A program made the position numbers and the translations under genes. 50,914 nucleotides of DNA from positions 1 through 50,914 of the forward strand of contig NZ_JAJITC010000024.1 in assembly GCF_020881035.1 (NCBI RefSeq), written 5' to 3'. How positions within the stretch are numbered: the stretch's first letter is position 1; each line of letters opens with the position of its first letter. This document shows positions 39,332-48,062 of the stretch, one piece after another. The notes beneath the pieces are model-generated. The model was not told where the DNA came from. It ran no database searches and saw only the letters and a list, made by a program, of their open reading frames with translations. Source of the stretch: Paraburkholderia translucens (GTDB taxonomy: Bacteria; Pseudomonadota; Gammaproteobacteria; Burkholderiales; Burkholderiaceae).

Positions 39332-39985
39332 TCAACGAACGAGGCGATTGTTCAGCCACGGTTGCTTCGCGAGACGCTCCGCTTCGAACTGGCGGATTTT
39401 GTCGGCGTGACGCAGCGTCAGGCCGATGTCGTCGAAACCGTTCAGCAGGCAGTACTTGCGGAAACCCGCGACTTCGAACGGATATTCGGCGCCGCCGTCG
39501 GCCGTGCGCACGACTTGCGCTTCGAGGTCGATAGTCAGCTTGAAGCCGTTGAACGCGTAGGTTTCATTGAACAGGTGATCGACCTGTTGTTCGCTCAACA
39601 CGATCGGCAGCAAGCCATTCTTGAAGCAGTTGTTGTAGAAGATGTCGGCAAAGCTCGGCGCGATCAGCGCGCGAAAGCCATACTGCTGCAATGCCCAGGG
39701 CGCGTGTTCGCGCGAGCTGCCGCAGCCGAAGTTCTTGCGCGCGAGCAGCACCGAAGCACCTGCGTAGCGCGGCTGATTCAGCACGAAGTCCGGGTTCAGC
39801 GGACGCTTCGAGTTGTCCTGACCCGGTTCGCCGTGGTCGAGGTAGCGCCATTCGTCGAACGCGTTCGGACCAAAGCCCGTGCGCTTGATCGATTTCAGGA
39901 ACTGCTTCGGGATGATCGCGTCCGTGTCGACGTTCTCGCGATCGAGCGGCGCCACGACGCCGGTGTGTACGATGAATTTATCCAT
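39332..39985 (-). CDS. leuD: 3-isopropylmalate dehydratase small subunit LeuD
   Basis: LeuD is the swivel-domain subunit of isopropylmalate isomerase and works with LeuC. The 217-residue protein starts MDKFIVHTGVVAPLDRENVDTDAIIPKQFL and contains NFGCGSSREHAPWAL, the substrate-binding signature of the aconitase swivel domain, and FADIFYNNCFKNGLLPI. A small lipoprotein gene separates it from leuC. Confidence 0.97.
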   Translation of the reverse strand: MDKFIVHTGVVAPLDRENVDTDAIIPKQFLKSIKRTGFGPNAFDEWRYLDHGEPGQDNSKRPLNPDFVLNQPRYAGASVLLARKNFGCGSSREHAPWALQQYGFRALIAPSFADIFYNNCFKNGLLPIVLSEQQVDHLFNETYAFNGFKLTIDLEAQVVRTADGGAEYPFEVAGFRKYCLLNGFDDIGLTLRHADKIRQFEAERLAKQPWLNNRLVR

Positions 39986-40070
39986 GACGCTAGCGCCTGT
40001 TCAGGACCGGGCGATGCGGGTGGTGCTGCGAAGGCCCCGTGCCGCATCGCCGGCAAAAATCAAAACCCGC

Positions 40071-40229
40071 TTATTTCTCAGCGTGATTGCTGATCGAATT
40101 GCCGAGGTGCGACATGTCCTCGCCAAATCCGTGCACCGTGTTGCAGCCGGCAACACCGAGCAGGAGTCCGGCGAGCGCACCGAGTGCGAAGCGGCGCAAT
40201 AGAGTGATGCGATTCAAGTTCTTCATCAT
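40071..40229 (-). CDS. Entericidin-family small lipoprotein
   Basis: A 52-residue lipoprotein precursor. The N-terminus is basic (MMKNLNRITLLRR), followed by a hydrophobic stretch and the lipobox VAGC with C29 as the lipidated residue. The mature part is only about 24 residues (CNTVHGFGEDMSHLGNSI), typical of entericidin A/B-like proteins. It starts six bases after the leuC stop and lies 85 bases before leuD, so it is in the leucine operon. Role in the leucine pathway is not expected; E. coli entericidins form a toxin/antidote-like lipoprotein pair. The second ATG (40226) is an alternative start. Confidence 0.85.
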   Translation of the reverse strand: MMKNLNRITLLRRFALGALAGLLLGVAGCNTVHGFGEDMSHLGNSISNHAEK

Positions 40230-40234
40230 TCGAT

Positions 40235-41644
40235 TTATCCAAGCTTGCGAATATCGACGAAATGCCCTTCGATGGCCGCAGCAGCGGCCATTGCGGGACT
40301 TACCAGGTGCGTGCGGCCACCGGCACCCTGACGACCTTCGAAGTTCCGGTTCGACGTGGATGCGCAACGCTCGCCCGGCTCGAGCCGGTCGGCGTTCATT
40401 GCGAGGCACATCGAGCAGCCCGGCTCGCGCCATTCGAAACCGGCGTCGGTGAAGACCTTGTCGAGGCCTTCACGCTCCGCCTGCGCCTTCACCAAGCCCG
40501 AACCCGGCACGACCATCGCCAGACGGATGTTCGGCGCGACACGGCGGCCCAGTTTCTTCACGACGTAAGCCGCGGCGCGAATGTCTTCGATGCGCGCGTT
40601 GGTGCACGACCCGATGAAGATTTTATCCGGCTTGATCGACTCGATCGGCAAGTTCGGTTCGAGCGCCATGTACTTGAGCGCGCGCTCCATCGCGTCGCGC
40701 TTGACCGGGTCCTTTTCGCGCTCCGGGTCTGGCACACGGCCGTCGACCGGCGTGACCATTTCCGGCGACGTGCCCCACGTGACCTGCGGCACGATTTCGG
40801 CGGCATTCAGCTCGACCACGCGATCGAAATGCGCGCCGTCGTCCGACTTGAACTGCTTCCAGTACTCCACCGCATGATCCCATTCGACGCCCTGCGGCGA
40901 GAACGGACGGCCCTTCAGGTAGTCGATCGTGGTCTCGTCGACAGCGACCATGCCGGCGCGCGCGCCCGCTTCGATCGCCATGTTGCAGACGGTCATGCGG
41001 CCTTCCATCGACAGCGAGCGGATCGTCGAGCCGCCGAATTCGATTGCGTAGCCGGTGCCGCCCGCGGTGCCGATCTTGCCGATGATCGCGAGCACGATGT
41101 CCTTCGCGGTGCAGCCGCGCGGCAATTGGCCCTCGACCTTCACGAGCATGTTCTTGCTCTTCTTTTGCAGGAGCGTTTGGGTGGCCAGCACGTGCTCGAC
41201 TTCCGACGTGCCGATGCCGTGCGCGAGCGCGCCGAATGCGCCGTGCGTGGACGTGTGCGAGTCGCCGCAGACGATCGTCATACCCGGCAGCGTGGCCCCC
41301 TGTTCCGGCCCGATGATGTGGACGATGCCCTGACGCACGTCGTTCATCTTGAACTGCGTGATGCCATAGGCGTCGCAGTTCGCGTCGAGCGTGTCGACCT
41401 GCAGCTTCGAGACCGGATCGGCGATGCCGTGGCTGCGGTCCGTGGTCGGCACGTTGTGGTCGGACACGGCCAGGTTCGCGCTGATGCGCCACACCGGGCG
41501 CTCGGCCATCTTCAGGCCTTCGAACGCCTGCGGGCTGGTCACTTCATGCAGCAGGTGACGGTCGATGTAGAGAATCGTGGTGCCGTCGTCTTCCGTGTGG
41601 ACCACGTGCGTGTTCCACAATTTGTCGTAGAGAGTCTGTGCCAT
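40235..41644 (-). CDS. leuC: 3-isopropylmalate dehydratase large subunit LeuC
   Basis: LeuC carries the 4Fe-4S cluster of isopropylmalate isomerase. The 469-residue protein starts MAQTLYDKLWNTHVV. Cluster ligands are visible in GSCTNARIEDI and PGCSMCLAMN; VCGDSHTSTHGAFGALAHGIGTSEVEH is the aconitase signature. It is the first gene of the leu group on this strand. A CATAAT box about 45 bases upstream may be its -10 element. Confidence 0.97.
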   Translation of the reverse strand: MAQTLYDKLWNTHVVHTEDDGTTILYIDRHLLHEVTSPQAFEGLKMAERPVWRISANLAVSDHNVPTTDRSHGIADPVSKLQVDTLDANCDAYGITQFKMNDVRQGIVHIIGPEQGATLPGMTIVCGDSHTSTHGAFGALAHGIGTSEVEHVLATQTLLQKKSKNMLVKVEGQLPRGCTAKDIVLAIIGKIGTAGGTGYAIEFGGSTIRSLSMEGRMTVCNMAIEAGARAGMVAVDETTIDYLKGRPFSPQGVEWDHAVEYWKQFKSDDGAHFDRVVELNAAEIVPQVTWGTSPEMVTPVDGRVPDPEREKDPVKRDAMERALKYMALEPNLPIESIKPDKIFIGSCTNARIEDIRAAAYVVKKLGRRVAPNIRLAMVVPGSGLVKAQAEREGLDKVFTDAGFEWREPGCSMCLAMNADRLEPGERCASTSNRNFEGRQGAGGRTHLVSPAMAAAAAIEGHFVDIRKLG

Positions 41645-41687
41645 GGTATGCGGGGTAGTAATGACTGCGGGCTGACTGTGTCGATTG

Positions 41688-41693
41688 ATTATG
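41688..41693 (-). promoter_or_regulatory. Candidate -10 box for leuC
   Basis: The minus strand reads GGCATAATC, a five-of-six match to TATAAT, 44 bases upstream of the leuC ATG. No matching -35 box lies 16-18 bases upstream; a TTGACT is present but 28 bases away. The remainder of the 318-base gap between leuC and gltA holds the gltA terminator and otherwise nothing I can name. Confidence 0.3.
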
Positions 41694-41847
41694 CCACGCT
41701 GCGCATCGCGATGGGCCGCTCAGTCAACGAAAAAACCGATAAAAAACATGGAGTTGGCTGGTAGTGGCAATACCTGTATCGACGTTACCCGGCAAGCGTC
41801 GGCCACGACGGCAGCAACGCGCGGCATGCGCGACCTGCGGCGCACGC

Positions 41848-41887
41848 ACAAACAGAAACGCCCCAACGGTAGACCCGTTGAGGCGTT
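41848..41887 (-). terminator. Intrinsic terminator of gltA / the sdh-gltA operon
   Basis: On the minus strand AACGCCTCAACGG (41887-41875) pairs with CCGTTGGGGCGTT (41869-41857), 13 pairs with one G-U, around a five-base loop. TTTCTGTTT follows. It begins 75 bases after the gltA stop and ends the leftward TCA-cycle transcript before leuC. Confidence 0.85.
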
Positions 41888-41962
41888 ACATTCACTCCGA
41901 TTTCGCGCTGCTGCGCGGCACGAATGCCGCGACGAAGCGCGTGTGTCGAGGTCGACCAGTGC

Positions 41963-43264
41963 TTAGCGCTGTGCGATCGGCTTCGCCTCGCGCGGCGCCT
42001 CGCCGATGAACAGTTGACGCGGACGGCCAATCTTCTGCTCCGGATCGGCGATCATTTCGTTCCACTGCGCAATCCAGCCGACCGTACGTGCCATCGCGAA
42101 GATGCACGTGAACATCGAGGTCGGAATGCCCAGCGCGCGCTGCACGATGCCCGAATAGAAGTCGACATTCGGGTACAGCTTGCGCGACACGAAGTATTCG
42201 TCTTCGAGCGCGATCTTCTCCAGCGCCATCGCGAGCTTGAACAGCGGGTCGTCGTGCAGGCCCAGCTCTTCGAGCACTTCGTGGCAGGTTTCGCGCATCA
42301 GCTTCGCGCGCGGGTCGTAGTTCTTGTACACCCGGTGACCGAAGCCCATCAGCTTCACGCCCGAGTTCTTGTCCTTCACCTGCTTGATGAACTCAGGAAT
42401 GTTGTCGACCGAGCCGATTTCCTCCAGCATGTTCAGCGCGGCTTCGTTCGCACCGCCGTGCGCCGGACCCCACAGACACGCGATACCCGCTGCGATACAT
42501 GCAAACGGATTCGCGCCCGACGAACCGGCAAGACGCACGGTCGACGTCGAGGCGTTCTGCTCGTGGTCCGCGTGCAGGATGAGAATACGGTCGAGCGCGC
42601 GCACCAGCACGTCGTTGACCTTGTACTCTTCGCACGGGTTCGAGAACATCATGCGCATGAAATTCGCGCTGTACGACAGGTCGTTCTTCGGGTACACGAA
42701 CGGCTGGCCGATGCTGTACTTGTACGCCATCGCCACCAGCGTGGGCAGCTTCGCGATCATGCGGATCGCCGACACTTCGCGGTGGTGCGGGTTATTGATG
42801 TCGAGCGAGTCGTGATAGAACGCGGACAGCGCGCCGACCGCGGCGACGAGAATCGCCATCGGGTGCGCGTCGCGACGGAAGCCGCGGAAGAAGAACTGCA
42901 TCTGCTCGTGCACCATCGTGTGCTTCGTGACGGTGTCGACGAATTCCTCCTTCTGCTGCGCGTTCGGCAGCTCGCCGTTCAGCAACAGGTAGCAGGTTTC
43001 GAGGAAGTCGGCGTTTTCCGCGAGGTTGTCGATCGCGTAGCCGCGGTACAGCAGTTCACCCTTGTCGCCGTCGATGTAGGTGATCGCCGAATTGCACGCC
43101 GCCGTCGACATGAAGCCCGGATCGTACGTGAATTTGCCGGTCTGGCCGTACAGTTTGCGAATGTCGATCACGTCAGGGCCAATGGTGCCCTTGTAAATCG
43201 GCATTTCAACGCTCGGCGAATTGTCGCTGAACGATAGCGTGGCTTTAACATCTGACGGGGTCAT
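41963..43264 (-). CDS. gltA: Citrate synthase GltA (type II)
   Basis: GltA condenses oxaloacetate and acetyl-CoA to citrate. The 433-residue length and the N-terminal domain (IDIRKLYGQTGKFTYDPGF) mark the hexameric, NADH-sensitive type II enzyme. Catalytic histidines lie in CLWGPAHGGANEAAL and KLMGFGHRVYKNYDPRA, and the aspartate lies in LYPNVDFYSG. A GAGGATG ribosome site precedes the ATG. It is the last gene of the sdhCDAB-sdhE-gltA run and ends at a strong terminator. Confidence 0.97.
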   Translation of the reverse strand: MTPSDVKATLSFSDNSPSVEMPIYKGTIGPDVIDIRKLYGQTGKFTYDPGFMSTAACNSAITYIDGDKGELLYRGYAIDNLAENADFLETCYLLLNGELPNAQQKEEFVDTVTKHTMVHEQMQFFFRGFRRDAHPMAILVAAVGALSAFYHDSLDINNPHHREVSAIRMIAKLPTLVAMAYKYSIGQPFVYPKNDLSYSANFMRMMFSNPCEEYKVNDVLVRALDRILILHADHEQNASTSTVRLAGSSGANPFACIAAGIACLWGPAHGGANEAALNMLEEIGSVDNIPEFIKQVKDKNSGVKLMGFGHRVYKNYDPRAKLMRETCHEVLEELGLHDDPLFKLAMALEKIALEDEYFVSRKLYPNVDFYSGIVQRALGIPTSMFTCIFAMARTVGWIAQWNEMIADPEQKIGRPRQLFIGEAPREAKPIAQR

Positions 43265-43336
43265 AGCACATCCTCAATCGAAGTATAAAAACAGGGTTTC
43301 GATAATTGCACGCCTGGAACAACGGACTGGCGGCGC

Positions 43337-43609
43337 TCAAGCGTTGCGCAGCAACGTCAGAACCCGGATCACGTCCGGGTCGGCCAGATCGCCTTCTGGT
43401 TCCTTGCGCGCGAGTAGCAAGTCCATCAGGTCGTTATCGCTCAGCTCGAGCAGGCGCGTGAGTGCGCCCACGTCGGCATCGCTGAGGTCATGCTCATATC
43501 GGCTGAAAAAACGCTCGAAAATCAGATCGTTTTCCAGCAGGCCCCGGCGTGCGCGCCAGCGTAGGCGCGCACGGCGGAGAGGGTCGGACTGATGCGATGT
43601 ATCGGTCAT
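43337..43609 (-). CDS. sdhE: FAD assembly factor SdhE
   Basis: SdhE (YgfY) promotes covalent attachment of FAD to SdhA. The 90-residue helical protein contains WRARRGLLENDLIFERFF, which holds the conserved RGxxE motif, and the typical LLELSDNDLMDLLLARKEP. It is encoded directly between sdhB and gltA, next to the flavoprotein gene it serves. Confidence 0.95.
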   Translation of the reverse strand: MTDTSHQSDPLRRARLRWRARRGLLENDLIFERFFSRYEHDLSDADVGALTRLLELSDNDLMDLLLARKEPEGDLADPDVIRVLTLLRNA

Positions 43610-43693
43610 GTCGGTCCACCCCGGGCCGCCCTGAGGCGTACTGACCGCCCCCTTCGGGGCAGCGCACGCGAGGGAGCGCGGGGCTCATTCATA

Positions 43694-44398
43694 CTAGACG
43701 GCGCGGCGAACCATCAATTCCTTGATCTTGCCAATTGCCTTGGTCGGGTTCAGGCCCTTCGGGCAAACGTCGACGCAATTCATGATGGTGTGGCAACGGA
43801 ACAGACGGTACGGATCTTCCAGATTGTCGAGGCGTTCGCCGGTTGCCTGGTCGCGGCTGTCCGCGATGAAGCGGTAGGCTTGCAGCAGACCAGCCGGGCC
43901 GACGAACTTGTCCGGGTTCCACCAGAAGCTCGGGCACGACGTCGAGCAGCTCGCGCACAGGATACATTCGTACAGGCCGTCGAGCTCATCGCGTTCTTCC
44001 GGCGACTGCAGACGTTCCTTTTCCGGCGGCGGCGTATCGTTGATCAGGTACGGCTTGATTGAGTGATACTGGTTGAAGAACTGCGTGAAGTCGCAGATCA
44101 GGTCACGCACGACGGGCAGGCCCGGCAGCGGACGCAGCACGATCTTCTGCGGCAGGTCGTTCAGGTTCGTCAGGCACGCGAGGCCGTTCTTGCCGTTGAT
44201 GTTCATTGCATCCGAACCGCACACGCCTTCGCGGCACGAGCGACGGAACGACAGCGTTTCGTCGAGCGCCTTCAGCTTGACGAGCGCGTCGAGCAGCATG
44301 CGTTCGTGCGAGTCGATTTCGATCTCATACGTTTGCATGCGCGGTGCGGCGTCCTTGTCCGGATCGTAGCGGTAAATTTCAAATGTACGCTTGGCCAT
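43694..44398 (-). CDS. sdhB: Succinate dehydrogenase iron-sulfur subunit SdhB
   Basis: SdhB carries electrons from the FAD of SdhA to quinone through three iron-sulfur clusters. I chose the ATG at 44398 (234 residues, MAKRTFEIYRYDPDKD); the open frame extends further into the sdhA end. The 2Fe-2S ligands are C55, C60 and C75 with an aspartate in CREGVCGSDAMN, as in E. coli. The C-terminal ferredoxin motifs are CILCASCSTSC and CHTIMNCVDVCPKG. It follows sdhA by 26 bases. The 84-base gap after it has only a short GC hairpin. Confidence 0.97.
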   Translation of the reverse strand: MAKRTFEIYRYDPDKDAAPRMQTYEIEIDSHERMLLDALVKLKALDETLSFRRSCREGVCGSDAMNINGKNGLACLTNLNDLPQKIVLRPLPGLPVVRDLICDFTQFFNQYHSIKPYLINDTPPPEKERLQSPEERDELDGLYECILCASCSTSCPSFWWNPDKFVGPAGLLQAYRFIADSRDQATGERLDNLEDPYRLFRCHTIMNCVDVCPKGLNPTKAIGKIKELMVRRAV

Positions 44399-44424
44399 TT
44401 CTCTGAATTCCTTTGACTTGTGCC

Positions 44425-46200
44425 TTAGAAGGTACGCGCTTTCGGCGGAACCGATTCGACGGTCAGCGGCTTCATGTGGACCGGCTTGTAGTCGAGGCGA
44501 TCGCCTTCGCTGAACCACAACGTATGGCGCAGCCAGTTTTCGTCATCGCGATGTTCGAAGTCGTTGTGCGCGTGCGCGCCACGGCTTTCCTTGCGCGCTT
44601 CGGCGGAGACCATCGTGGCGCGCGCCACTTCGATCAGGTTCGCCACTTCCAGCGCTTCGACACGGGCCGTGTTGAAGACCTTCGACTTGTCCTTCAGATG
44701 GATGTTGTCGACGCGTGCGGCCACTTCGCGGATAGCTCCGACGCCTTCAGCCAGCAGGGCCGAGGTACGGAACACGCCCGCGTGCTTCTGCATCGTGCCG
44801 CGAATGTCGTTCGCGACCGACTGTGCGTACTCGCCCGACGACGAGCTATCGAGCTTCGCCAGCCGCGACAGCGCGAAGTCGGCAGCATCTGCCGGCAGCG
44901 GCTTGTGTTCCTTCAGTTCCTTCACGTGCTTGACGATGTGGTTGCCGGCAGCGCGGCCGAACACCACGAGGTCGAGCAGCGAATTCGTGCCGAGACGGTT
45001 CGCACCGTGCACCGACACGCACGAGCATTCGCCCACTGCGTAGAAACCATTGACGACTTCTTCGTGGCCGCGCGGCGTACCAACGACCTGGCCGTTGATG
45101 TTCGTGGGAATACCACCCATCTGGTAGTGGATGGTCGGCACGACCGGGATCGGCTCTTTGATACAGTCGACGTTCGCGAACTTCAGCGCGATTTCGCGGA
45201 TCGACGGCAGACGCTTCATGATCGTCTCGGCGCCGATGTGCGACAGGTCGAGCAGCACGTGGTCCTTGTTCGGACCCACACCGCGGCCTTCCTTGATTTC
45301 CTGGTCCATCGAACGCGAAACGAAGTCGCGCGGCGCCAGATCCTTCAGCGTCGGCGCGTAGCGTTCCATGAAACGCTCGCCGTTCGAGTTACGCAGAATA
45401 CCGCCTTCGCCGCGCACGCCTTCGGTGATCAGCACACCCGCGCCGGCCACGCCGGTCGGGTGGAATTGCCAGAATTCCATGTCCTGCAGCGCGATGCCCG
45501 AACGGGCCGCCATGCCGAGGCCGTCACCGGTGTTGATGAACGCGTTGGTCGATGCCGCGAAGATCCGGCCCGCGCCGCCCGTGGCGAACAGCGTGGTCTT
45601 GCCTTCGAGGATGTAGACGTCGCCGGTTTCCATTTCCAGCGCGGTCACGCCGAGCACGTCGCCGTCGGCGTCGCGGATCAGGTCCAGCGCCATCCATTCG
45701 ACGAAGAATTGCGTCTTGGCAGCAACGTTCTGTTGGTACAGCGTGTGCAGCAGCGCGTGACCGGTACGGTCAGCCGCCGCGCAGGCGCGTTGCACCGGCT
45801 TTTCGCCGTAGTTCGCGGTGTGGCCGCCGAACGGGCGCTGATAGATCGTGCCGTCCGCGTTACGGTCGAACGGCATGCCGAAGTGTTCGAGTTCGTAGAC
45901 GGCGTTCGGTGCTTCACGGCACATGAACTCGATCGCGTCCTGGTCGCCGAGCCAGTCGGAGCCTTTGATCGTGTCGTAGAAGTGGTAATGCCAGTTGTCT
46001 TCGCTCATGTTGCCGAGCGAAGCGCCGATGCCGCCTTGCGCCGCGACCGTGTGCGAACGCGTCGGGAACACCTTGGACAGCACGCAGACCGACAGACCGG
46101 CGCGCGCGAGTTGCAGTGACGCGCGCATCCCCGAGCCGCCCGCGCCGACGATAACCACGTCGAATTTACGACGCGGCAGAGAATTCTTGATTGCAACCAT
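44425..46200 (-). CDS. sdhA: Succinate dehydrogenase flavoprotein subunit SdhA
   Basis: SdhA oxidises succinate to fumarate at covalently bound FAD. I chose the ATG at 46200 (591 residues, MVAIKNSLPRRKFDVVIVGAGG), preceded by GGAG; the longer frame overlaps sdhD. The Rossmann motif VVIVGAGGSGMRAS, the FAD-attachment histidine in TRSHTVAAQGG, and HGANRLGTNSLLDLVVFGRAAG are complete. The gap from sdhD is four bases. Confidence 0.98.
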   Translation of the reverse strand: MVAIKNSLPRRKFDVVIVGAGGSGMRASLQLARAGLSVCVLSKVFPTRSHTVAAQGGIGASLGNMSEDNWHYHFYDTIKGSDWLGDQDAIEFMCREAPNAVYELEHFGMPFDRNADGTIYQRPFGGHTANYGEKPVQRACAAADRTGHALLHTLYQQNVAAKTQFFVEWMALDLIRDADGDVLGVTALEMETGDVYILEGKTTLFATGGAGRIFAASTNAFINTGDGLGMAARSGIALQDMEFWQFHPTGVAGAGVLITEGVRGEGGILRNSNGERFMERYAPTLKDLAPRDFVSRSMDQEIKEGRGVGPNKDHVLLDLSHIGAETIMKRLPSIREIALKFANVDCIKEPIPVVPTIHYQMGGIPTNINGQVVGTPRGHEEVVNGFYAVGECSCVSVHGANRLGTNSLLDLVVFGRAAGNHIVKHVKELKEHKPLPADAADFALSRLAKLDSSSSGEYAQSVANDIRGTMQKHAGVFRTSALLAEGVGAIREVAARVDNIHLKDKSKVFNTARVEALEVANLIEVARATMVSAEARKESRGAHAHNDFEHRDDENWLRHTLWFSEGDRLDYKPVHMKPLTVESVPPKARTF

Positions 46201-46204
46201 GCTT

Positions 46205-46573
46205 TTATACTCTCCAGAGAATCTGCGCAGCGTAGCCCGCACATGCGAGCAGCCAGAGGATCGTCAACGCCTGCAGGACGAGACGCGTGCCAACCGGCTT
46301 CACGTAATCCATCCAGATGTCGCGCACACCCACCCAAGCGTGGTAGAACAGCGAGAGAAGCGTGACGAACGTGGCGAGCTTCATCCACTGCGTCGCGAAG
46401 ATCGACGCCCAGCCGTCGTACGAGAAGTCGTGCGCGCCGAAGAACCACGCGAGCAGAATCACCGTGTAGACCGCCATCACGCAGGCGGTGATGCGCTGCG
46501 CGAGCCAGTCGCGCAGACCGTAATGCGCGCCGACGACGAGACGCTTCGAACCGATTCGGTTATTGGCTGCCAT
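46205..46573 (-). CDS. sdhD: Succinate dehydrogenase membrane anchor SdhD
   Basis: A 122-residue protein with three membrane helices (about 30-47, 65-82 and 97-117). The histidine in LLSLFYHAWVGVRDIWMDYV is the usual haem ligand or quinone-site residue of the family. It starts three bases after the sdhC stop, so the two anchor subunits are made together. Sequence conservation in this family is low; position supports the name. Confidence 0.92.
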   Translation of the reverse strand: MAANNRIGSKRLVVGAHYGLRDWLAQRITACVMAVYTVILLAWFFGAHDFSYDGWASIFATQWMKLATFVTLLSLFYHAWVGVRDIWMDYVKPVGTRLVLQALTILWLLACAGYAAQILWRV

Positions 46574-46576
46574 TTT

Positions 46577-46993
46577 TTAGAATGCTCCGAACAGTTTTGC
46601 CGCGAATGCAACGGTAAGCAGCGACGACACGACGATCACGACGATGGAGGTCGACTTGCCCTTCTCCTTCGACACGGCATCGTGATTCGTATCCATCACG
46701 AGGTGACGGATGCCGGCGCAGAAGTGGAACAGGAAAGCCCAAGCGAGAACGAGCGTGATCAGCTTGACGATGATGTTGGAGAGAAAGCCCTTGAAGACTT
46801 CGAAGCTCAGCTCGGAAGTCAGGCTCTGATCGAAGAGGAACAGCAGGAACGGAAGAAAGAGAAACAACAAGGCACCGCTCACGCGGTGCAGAATCGACAC
46901 GCGTCCCGCCAACGGGAGACGGTATGCCGTCAATATTTGCCCAAGACCGATGTTCCGGAATTCCGGCCTCGGTTTTTTTACGGCTTCTGCCAT
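46577..46993 (-). CDS. sdhC: Succinate dehydrogenase cytochrome b556 subunit SdhC
   Basis: A 138-residue protein with three membrane helices. SILHRVSGALLFLFLPFLLF is the SdhC signature with the quinone-site arginine and serine, and FHFCAGIRHLVMDTNH contains the haem-ligand histidine. It is the first gene of the sdhCDAB-sdhE-gltA operon. The 157-base gap upstream should hold the promoter; an inverted repeat CTAC-TAT-GTAG lies at 47003-47013. Confidence 0.94.
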   Translation of the reverse strand: MAEAVKKPRPEFRNIGLGQILTAYRLPLAGRVSILHRVSGALLFLFLPFLLFLFDQSLTSELSFEVFKGFLSNIIVKLITLVLAWAFLFHFCAGIRHLVMDTNHDAVSKEKGKSTSIVVIVVSSLLTVAFAAKLFGAF

Positions 46994-47150
46994 GCTAGAC
47001 CCCTACTATGTAGTCACACCAATCCGCAATTTTAGCGCCTTTTTATATCGCGCTGCAGCGAAAACCACCATGGTTTCTCGGCTGCGCGCGCAATGAAAGC
47101 GCCTTCCGATCGGCACGCGTGCGGGACGCCGCGCCTCGTTCCAACCTGCG

Positions 47151-47951
47151 TTAGCTCAGGTCGTTCTGATAGTAATACCCGGTTGTGACATACCAACCCC
47201 GCCGGACTTCGACCGGCCGGTCCCCATAGGTATAGGACACGCGCTCGACCGAGAGCAACGGAAAACCCGCCGGCACATGCAGCAGGTCCGCCACGGCAGG
47301 GTCCGCCGCGACCGCGCGGATCTTCTCCGTCGCGCGAATCATGCGGGTGCCGAATTCCGTCTCGAACATCGCGTAGAGAGGACCCTTGTACTCCGACAGC
47401 CGCTCGAGCGTGAGCCCGCGGAACACGGCGCCGGGCAGCCAGATCTCGTCGAGCACCGTGACTTCGCCGTCGAACTGCAGCAAACGCTTGATCAGCACGA
47501 CGGGATCGGCGGGCTTCAGATCGAGTTGCCGGGCGATTTCCGCGGAAGCGCGCAGCCGCCGGCATTCGAGCAGGCGGCTCACGTGCGGATGCTCCGCGCC
47601 GTCGTCGGCGAGCAGTCTCAGGAAGCGGAACTGGGCGCGCTCTTCGTTGTGCGTGGCAACGAAGGTGCCCTTGCCCTGACGACGCACCAGCAGGTTGTCG
47701 GCCGCCAGTTCGTCGATCGCCTTACGCACGGTGCCCTGGCTCACCTTGAAACGCGCGGCCAGTTCGACCTCACTAGGGATGATTTCGCCCGGCTTCCATT
47801 CGCCGCTTTCAAGGCTCTGCGTAATCAAGCCCTTGATCTGCTGATACAAAGGGCTGAAAGTAGGCGACGCAGCTGCACCGGCAGCGGGTACTCCTTCGCC
47901 CGCGGCCCCCTGGCCGTTCGGATTCACAGGATTCGCCGGGTTCGAATTCAT
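47151..47951 (-). CDS. GntR-family regulator, HutC subfamily
   Basis: A 266-residue repressor-type protein. After a disordered Pro/Ala/Gly-rich tail of about 30 residues comes the winged helix-turn-helix (about 33-97: PLYQQIKGLI, PSEVELAARFKVSQGTVRKAIDELAADNLL, RRQGKGTFV). A UTRA effector-binding domain follows (about 115-260). It lies between sdhC and mdh, and an 18-bp palindrome is centred 64 bases upstream of its ATG. I infer it controls the neighbouring TCA-cycle genes and itself. The effector is unknown; a citrate, malate or succinate-type signal is plausible by position only. Confidence 0.9.
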   Translation of the reverse strand: MNSNPANPVNPNGQGAAGEGVPAAGAAASPTFSPLYQQIKGLITQSLESGEWKPGEIIPSEVELAARFKVSQGTVRKAIDELAADNLLVRRQGKGTFVATHNEERAQFRFLRLLADDGAEHPHVSRLLECRRLRASAEIARQLDLKPADPVVLIKRLLQFDGEVTVLDEIWLPGAVFRGLTLERLSEYKGPLYAMFETEFGTRMIRATEKIRAVAADPAVADLLHVPAGFPLLSVERVSYTYGDRPVEVRRGWYVTTGYYYQNDLS

Positions 47952-48006
47952 GCGCGCATTTCATCATAAAGGGCTGGGGCACGTCTAGGTTTTTCCCGCG
48001 ATAGAT

Positions 48007-48024
48007 ATGTCTTATATAAGACAT
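48007..48024. promoter_or_regulatory. 18-bp perfect palindrome, probable GntR operator
   Basis: ATGTCTTATATAAGACAT is a perfect inverted repeat with no spacer. GntR-family proteins bind short palindromes of this size, with the GT...AC half-site pattern. It lies 55 bases upstream of the GntR gene and ten bases upstream of the mdh-facing -35 box, so one bound dimer could affect both directions. Confidence 0.65.
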
Positions 48025-48033
48025 AAGATACTG

Positions 48034-48062
48034 TTGACTTTGCCGGTTTCGACTCCTACACT
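48034..48062 (+). promoter_or_regulatory. Sigma-70 promoter facing mdh
   Basis: TTGACT (48034-48039) and TACACT (48057-48062) are separated by exactly 17 bases; five and four of six positions match the consensus. The predicted start near 48069 would give a leader of about 420 bases before mdh. The palindrome lies just upstream, where a regulator would repress or activate. Confidence 0.55.

Noticed and set aside
37667..40093. 808-codon plus-strand frame opposite leuB and leuD
   Set aside because: It is antisense to two clear enzyme genes and has shadow composition (rich in R, A, D, V).
43610..43693. Terminator between sdhB and sdhE
   Set aside because: Only a short GCCCC-CTTC-GGGGC hairpin without a T-run is present, and sdhE and gltA likely belong to the same transcript.
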